The notes under the pieces: generated by a model
Database searches by the model: none
What the model was told of the DNA's origin: nothing
The model's input: only the letters and a program-made list of their open reading frames with translations
Made by a program: the position numbers and the translations under genes
From: Aquila chrysaetos chrysaetos
Taxonomy: Eukaryota > Chordata > Aves > Accipitriformes > Accipitridae
NCBI RefSeq assembly: GCF_900496995.4
Contig: NC_044010.1
Location: 4,650,001-4,714,000 of the forward strand
Length of the DNA: 64,000 nt
Direction: 5' to 3'
Shown: positions 60,585-64,000 of the stretch, piece after piece
How the letters are laid out: every line of letters starts with the position of its first letter
Numbering within the stretch: the first letter of the stretch is position 1

Positions 60585-61048
60585 CTGCTCCAGCGTGGGC
60601 TTCCCCACAGAGCGGCGGCCATCTTGGGGGGCCTCCATCCCCCTGCTCCGGCGCGGGCTTCCCCACAGAGCGGCGGCCATCTTGGGGGGCCTCCATCCCC
60701 CTGCTCCGGCGTGGGCTTCCCCACAGAGCGGCGGCCATCTTGGGGGGCCTCCATCCCCCTGCTCCAGCGTGGGCTTCCCCACAGAGCGGCGGCCATCCTG
60801 GGGGGCTTCCATCCCCCTGCTCCGGCGTGGGCTTCCCCACAGAGCGGTGGCCATCTTGGGGGGCCTCCATCCCCCTGCTCCAGTGTGGGCTTCCCCACAG
60901 AGCGGCGGCCATCTTGGGGGCCCTCCATCCCCCTGCTCCAGTGCGGGCTTCCCCACAGAGCGGCGGCCATCTTGGGGGCCCTCCATCCCCCTGCTCCAGC
61001 GCGGGCTTCCCCACAGAGCGGCGGCCATCTTGGGGGGCCTCCATCCCC
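60585..61048. repeat. 58-bp minisatellite, 8 units, inside the LTR
   Basis: Units begin with CTGCTCC at 60585, 60643, 60701, 60759, 60817, 60875, 60933 and 60991; a ninth start at 61049 diverges after about 16 bases. Every spacing is exactly 58. Copies differ at only a few positions, such as CCAGC/CCGGC, CGTG/CGCG and GGGGGGCC/GGGGGCCC. Each unit holds CAGAGCGGCGGCCATCTTGG. The leading CTGCTCCAGCGTGGGC block also occurs at wider, irregular spacing at about 60495 and 60540, which suggests that the array grew from a motif already repeated in the LTR family. Confidence 0.95.
60619..61031 (-). promoter_or_regulatory. Seven tandem YY1-type sites
   Basis: Each 58-bp unit carries GGCCATCTT on the plus strand, that is AAGATGGCC on the LTR sense strand, which fits the YY1 consensus (core CCAT, full form AAGATGGCGGC). 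Cores lie at 60619-60625 and every 58 bases after that. The fourth unit (about 60793-60799) reads CCATCCT and is probably broken. The sites lie downstream of the predicted LTR transcription start, where YY1 sites are often found. Binding is inference from the motif. Confidence 0.6.
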
Positions 61049-61247
61049 CTGCTCCGGCGTGGGCTCCTCTCTCCCCGGGCTGCAGGTGGGCATCTGCTCC
61101 CCCGCTCCCCTCCATGGGCTGGGGGGGGACAGCCCGCCATCTTGTCTCACCACCGGCTGCAGGGGCATCCCCTCCTTCACTGACCTCGGTGTTTGCAGAG
61201 GGGTTCTTCTCACATTCCAACCCCTCTACTCACTGCAGGTTCCCCTC

Positions 61248-61255
61248 TTAAATCT
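61248..61255 (-). promoter_or_regulatory. TATA-like element of the LTR
   Basis: Minus-strand ATTTAAG lies about 120 bases inside the LTR 5' end (minus orientation), at the expected place for a short U3. It is a weak TATA box. Confidence 0.4.
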
Positions 61256-61372
61256 GTTATCCCAGAGGCCCTACCACCGTCGCTGGGGGAAGCTTCTAGC
61301 AGCTTCTCACAGGAGCCACCCCTGCAGCCCCCTCCCCGCTACCAAAAAAACCCTCCACGCAAACCCAAACCA

Positions 61373-61377
61373 CCAGT
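61373..61377. repeat. Target-site duplication, right copy (CCAGT)
   Basis: Exact repeat of 60038-60042, directly after the LTR terminal CA. Confidence 0.8.
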
Positions 61378-61779
61378 GTTCTTGCCAAGGTGAGCAAAGT
61401 CGGACACAGGGAGTTGGAGGTGAGTTAGGGTACCACACAGGAAGGATGTAGAATTTGAGTGGTTGAGAAATGATGCTGAAATACATTTTACGTGAAGAAA
61501 TAAAAGGCTAGGTGAATGGGTGGGGAAAAGCAGGAGGCTGTAGAACAGTGTTACTAACGGAGTCATGTTTTTCTACACAGAACTTGTCACTGAATTAAAA
61601 ACAAACTAGTCTCTTCTTTCTCTCCCCCGGGTCCTGTGTGCTTCAGGGGTCTCCACTACCTAAGCAAGTACCTTTCCAAATGCAGCTCATGCACTGGGCC
61701 TTCAAAGGAGAGCAGTATTTGGAAAATGATCCTCTGGTATTAAGGATCTGGCTTTCCTCTAGGTCTTTTACCTAAAGGT

Positions 61780-61784
<5 letters not shown>
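61378..61784. other. Unique sequence, no gene recognised
   Basis: Nothing recognised. Confidence 0.5.

Positions 61785-61811
<27 letters not shown>
61785..61811. repeat. Poly-T tract, 27 nt
   Basis: The longest homopolymer in the window. It is followed by CTTCCCCAG, so it could also act as a very strong polypyrimidine tract for a 3' splice site. A donor-like AAGA followed by GTGAGT occurs 61 bases later. A minus-strand retroposon tail is the alternative, but no body is recognised. Confidence 0.9.
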
Positions 61812-63738
61812 CTTCCCCAGGGTGCTTAGCTTCCTTCTGCTGATCATATCAGATGATGAAGTTGATCTGCACTTGAAAAGAGTGAGTTTGGAAAAAAGAC
61901 ATCCAGCAGCAGAGAGAAAGTGAGAAGTCTGGACACATGCCTGTCAACAGAAGTGGAAGATCACTCGTGAATGGAAGGCAAGTGCTTCCAAAATAAGGGC
62001 TGTGCTTTTTAAAAAAATTAGATGAATGGGACACATGGTCCTTGCAGCCTTCCTCAAAGGCTAAATCCTTAGGCTAAGAGAAAATGAAAATTACCTTTCC
62101 CTGTTTCTGATATGTCTCTATTCTGTGTTGGAATAAAATGTTAAAATAGTTTTCTCAGCAGCAGCTTGAGGCTCTACAGGGGTTTGTGGGAATTGTAGTT
62201 TGGGGCATCATTTTTTTCCTGCCTGCCATCCTGTCTGCCGATGCCTGTCCCATAACTCCAAAGACCAGCAGTTGGTATTGCTCTTGGGCTGAGTCTGATC
62301 GGTCTGGCTCTTTACCCTGATGGATAAGTCCTGGACCCATTTAAACTAGTTACCGTTAATGCTTTGGACCTATTATGCATATGCACAGTGATTTGGGGGA
62401 CTTTCATCATGCTGCATTTTTGTTTTTAAAGTAGAACCCCTAATTTCCTAATAGAAACTTGTACTGTCTGCCATGTTTATCCTTTCTGGCAGTTGTTTTA
62501 GCCCCTGGCCTGTAAGTTAACTCGTAAGGATATGATCTCTTATCCTAAGGCCATTTCTACTTTCCTTACAAGCTCTATCTGCTGCAGAGGGACAGAATAT
62601 GCCTAGCAGAAGCAGTTGAGCCAAGAGGAATTGTACGATTACCTCCCTTAAGAAAGAAATGAAAGACAAATGGTAGGGGTCCAGAAGAGGAAGGGGAAGG
62701 CTCTTTTTTTTGCTAGCACAGAAGGATTGGCATGTAGAAATAAGCTGCCAGGGCAAAAGCTGCTGCTTCTAGGTGATAAGCCACCCAGAGTCAGCTGGGA
62801 GGGGTGTCCTGGAGAACAAAGGCCTTTCTGGTTTGGTGTGCTGAGAGCTAGGGTGATGAAACAGCTGGCAGAGTTAATAATGAGACCCCGCCATTCCCAG
62901 CCAGAACTGGCAGAGCTGTAAGAAGCAGAGACTGGTGTGTATGGGAAGTATAGGTGCTTGTGTAGGGAAAATAGGACTGGGAAGAGGCTGGGTAGGACCT
63001 GATGGAGTACAGAGCTGAGAGCAGGAAAGCTGGACTGAATGCAGCTGGCTATACTTATGGGGAGGTGAGTGGGGGAGGAGAGGAAGCGTGTGGTAAGATG
63101 GGGTAAAACTTTACTGCAAGTGCAGGTGATGTTAATGTAAATGGAAAATAGAAAATGTTCCCTTAGCTGGGACTAAATATTCTCAATAAGGTATGGAGTT
63201 TCATTCCCTGCTTGCTTAGTTATTTATCGGTACCACATCCACATACCTCTGCTTGGCTTATAGGGCTCCTTTCCCTGTTGGTGCAGAGGCAAAGGAGGAC
63301 CTCAGTCTCTCCCTGCCCTTGTACTGCTGTCACCTTCCCCAGCTGGATCTCATTTGAGCACAGATATAGGACAGACCCTGCAAATGCAAATACTGCTCAG
63401 ATACTCTCCCGTAGGCTCTCCTGCACTGCAAAGCTCCCACCTTGGAAAGGAACAAATGTTTTATACCCAGTCTTTCCAATGTGGAAGCAGACTGGGGCAG
63501 CTGAAATACTGAAGGATGAAAAGACAGCTTCTATCGAGCCTGATCAAAGAGGTAAATGTTCAGTCCTTTCACTTCTCCTCAGCCACTGCCTGCTGCAGTC
63601 CTTCTCTTGGGAATGCAGCCAGTGACAGGTTGTTGCTGGTATGATGTGGGACTAGACCGTAAGAGCATTCTGTGTCACAACCCCTTGTCAGGAGAGACTC
63701 GTGTTCCTTAAGGTGTCTGCTCCAAAATTACTACCATT
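61812..63738. other. Unique sequence, no gene recognised
   Basis: A ZNF143-like word is listed separately. Frames are below 140 codons and unrecognised. Confidence 0.45.
62187..62200 (-). promoter_or_regulatory. Partial ZNF143/SBS-like site
   Basis: On the minus strand AACTACAATTCCCA matches the conserved half of the ZNF143 (SBS) motif. The following bases (CAAACC) do not continue the consensus GCATGC-like part. Confidence 0.3.
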
Positions 63739-63826
63739 GGACCAAATCCTAAAGCCTTTATTCATTCAAAATTTTCAACATCTTGGAATGAAGTTTTGCC
63801 TGAGTAACAATTGCAGGATTTTGCCC
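63739..63826. repeat. Ancient palindromic MITE-like repeat
   Basis: GGACCAAATCCT at the left and AGGATTTTGCCC at the right are inverted repeats (10 of 12). The interior has CATTCAAAATTTTC and GAAGTTTTGCCTGAGTAAC. This is the layout of a common amniote palindromic repeat ('ggccaaatcctg...actcaggcaaaactcc...gagttttgcctgagtaa...aggatttggcc'). The formal family name is not known to me. Confidence 0.55.
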
Positions 63827-64000
63827 ATTCATCAGCTTAAGTAATTCTACAGAAATGACGTTATTTAGAAGCCCTGGCTTGCATACATCCCTACTAGGGC
63901 TGTGATTTTAGCCACACTTACAAAGGAGTCATATCAGAGGCTGGTAAACTTGTGGAAGGGAAGTCTCCATGGGAAAACAAGAAGCTGCAGAGAATGGTGA
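63827..64000. other. Unique sequence to the window end
   Basis: Nothing recognised. Confidence 0.5.

Larger units (their letters stand above)
60273..61220 (-). other. 315-codon frame through the LTR, probably not a gene
   Basis: This is one of six long frames, three on each strand, that cross the 58-bp array. It runs in the LTR sense direction and its ATG lies close to where transcription from the TATA-like box would start. The product is a Gly, Pro, Ala, Arg-rich repeat with a 58-residue super-period. It has no gag, pol or env similarity that I can see. Stop-free GC-rich repeats fully explain its length, so I do not call a CDS. Confidence 0.6.
60043..61372 (-). mobile_element. Solo LTR of an avian ERVL-like endogenous retrovirus
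   Basis: The element runs from TGTTGTGGTTTAAG to CAAACCCAAACCA, has TG...CA ends and is flanked by a 5-bp duplication (CCAGT), as usual for class III (ERVL-type) elements. The 1330 bp include words I know from bird LTRs: TAAGCCCAGCCGG, GCTGCTCGCTCACTCC, ACTCGTGGGTCGAGA, repeated CTGCTCCAGCGTGGGC, and GGAAGCTTCTAGCAGCTTC near the far end. Sense orientation is minus: a poly(A) signal AATAAA (plus-strand TTTATT at 60239-60244) precedes the LTR 3' end, and a TATA-like ATTTAAG lies at about 61248-61255. No internal retroviral sequence lies on either side, so it is a solo LTR left by recombination. Exact ends and duplication suggest a fairly young insertion. Confidence 0.85.

Noticed and set aside
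60377..61451. Long plus-strand frames of 218 to 320 codons over the LTR
   Set aside because: They are antisense to the LTR and are explained by the stop-free 58-bp repeat.
1..64000. tRNA, rRNA, snRNA, common miRNA precursors, CRISPR arrays, bacterial or phage genes
   Set aside because: I looked for their typical words and layouts on both strands and saw none.

Overview
The window reads as non-coding vertebrate DNA, most likely from a bird and probably a neoavian one. The evidence is the repeat content. It has several fragments of CR1-type LINEs in both orientations, ancient amniote MIR-like and L3-like fragments, and one complete solo LTR of a type I recognise from avian ERVL-like elements. 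There is no operon structure, rRNA, tRNA or CRISPR, and no open frame I can match to a known protein family with confidence. Apart from frames crossing a GC-rich minisatellite, the longest open frames (about 140 to 230 codons) are what chance would give in 64 kb. The window is best read as intergenic or deep intronic. Family assignments are from memory and no search was run.

Layout. 1-9 kb: mostly unique sequence with homopolymer and microsatellite tracts. 9-11 kb: a long pyrimidine tract followed by an exon-like open frame, and a second exon-like segment at 10.1 kb; both are unproven. 11-30 kb: unique sequence with MIR-like copies (11.2, 21.2, 21.4 kb), L3-like tails (14.4, 27.3 kb), a LINE reverse-transcriptase fragment (25.2 kb), a possible hAT remnant (28.1 kb), a long CT tract (20 kb), and several AT-rich, homeobox-site-like blocks that could be conserved non-coding elements. 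30-45 kb: GC-richer sequence with a CR1 endonuclease remnant (34.7 kb), a small unrecognised ORF (35.7 kb), a CR1 reverse-transcriptase remnant with motifs A, B and C (37.7-38.3 kb), and two CR1 3' fragments in opposite orientation (40.9 and 41.7 kb). 45-60 kb: AT-richer and visibly poor in CpG, with three more CR1 fragments and a degenerate 40-bp tandem repeat (58.5 kb).

The most distinctive feature is at 60043-61372. It is a 1330-bp solo LTR bounded by TG...CA and a 5-bp target duplication (CCAGT), in minus orientation. It carries eight tandem 58-bp units, and seven of them hold a YY1-type site (AAGATGGCCGC on the LTR sense strand). The unit is one base longer than a multiple of three and has no stop in any frame. 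That explains why the longest open frames of the whole window, in all six frames, lie here.

No gene set can be said to work together. What the sequence supports is a record of transposon decay plus one young LTR insertion that has expanded an internal regulatory minisatellite.
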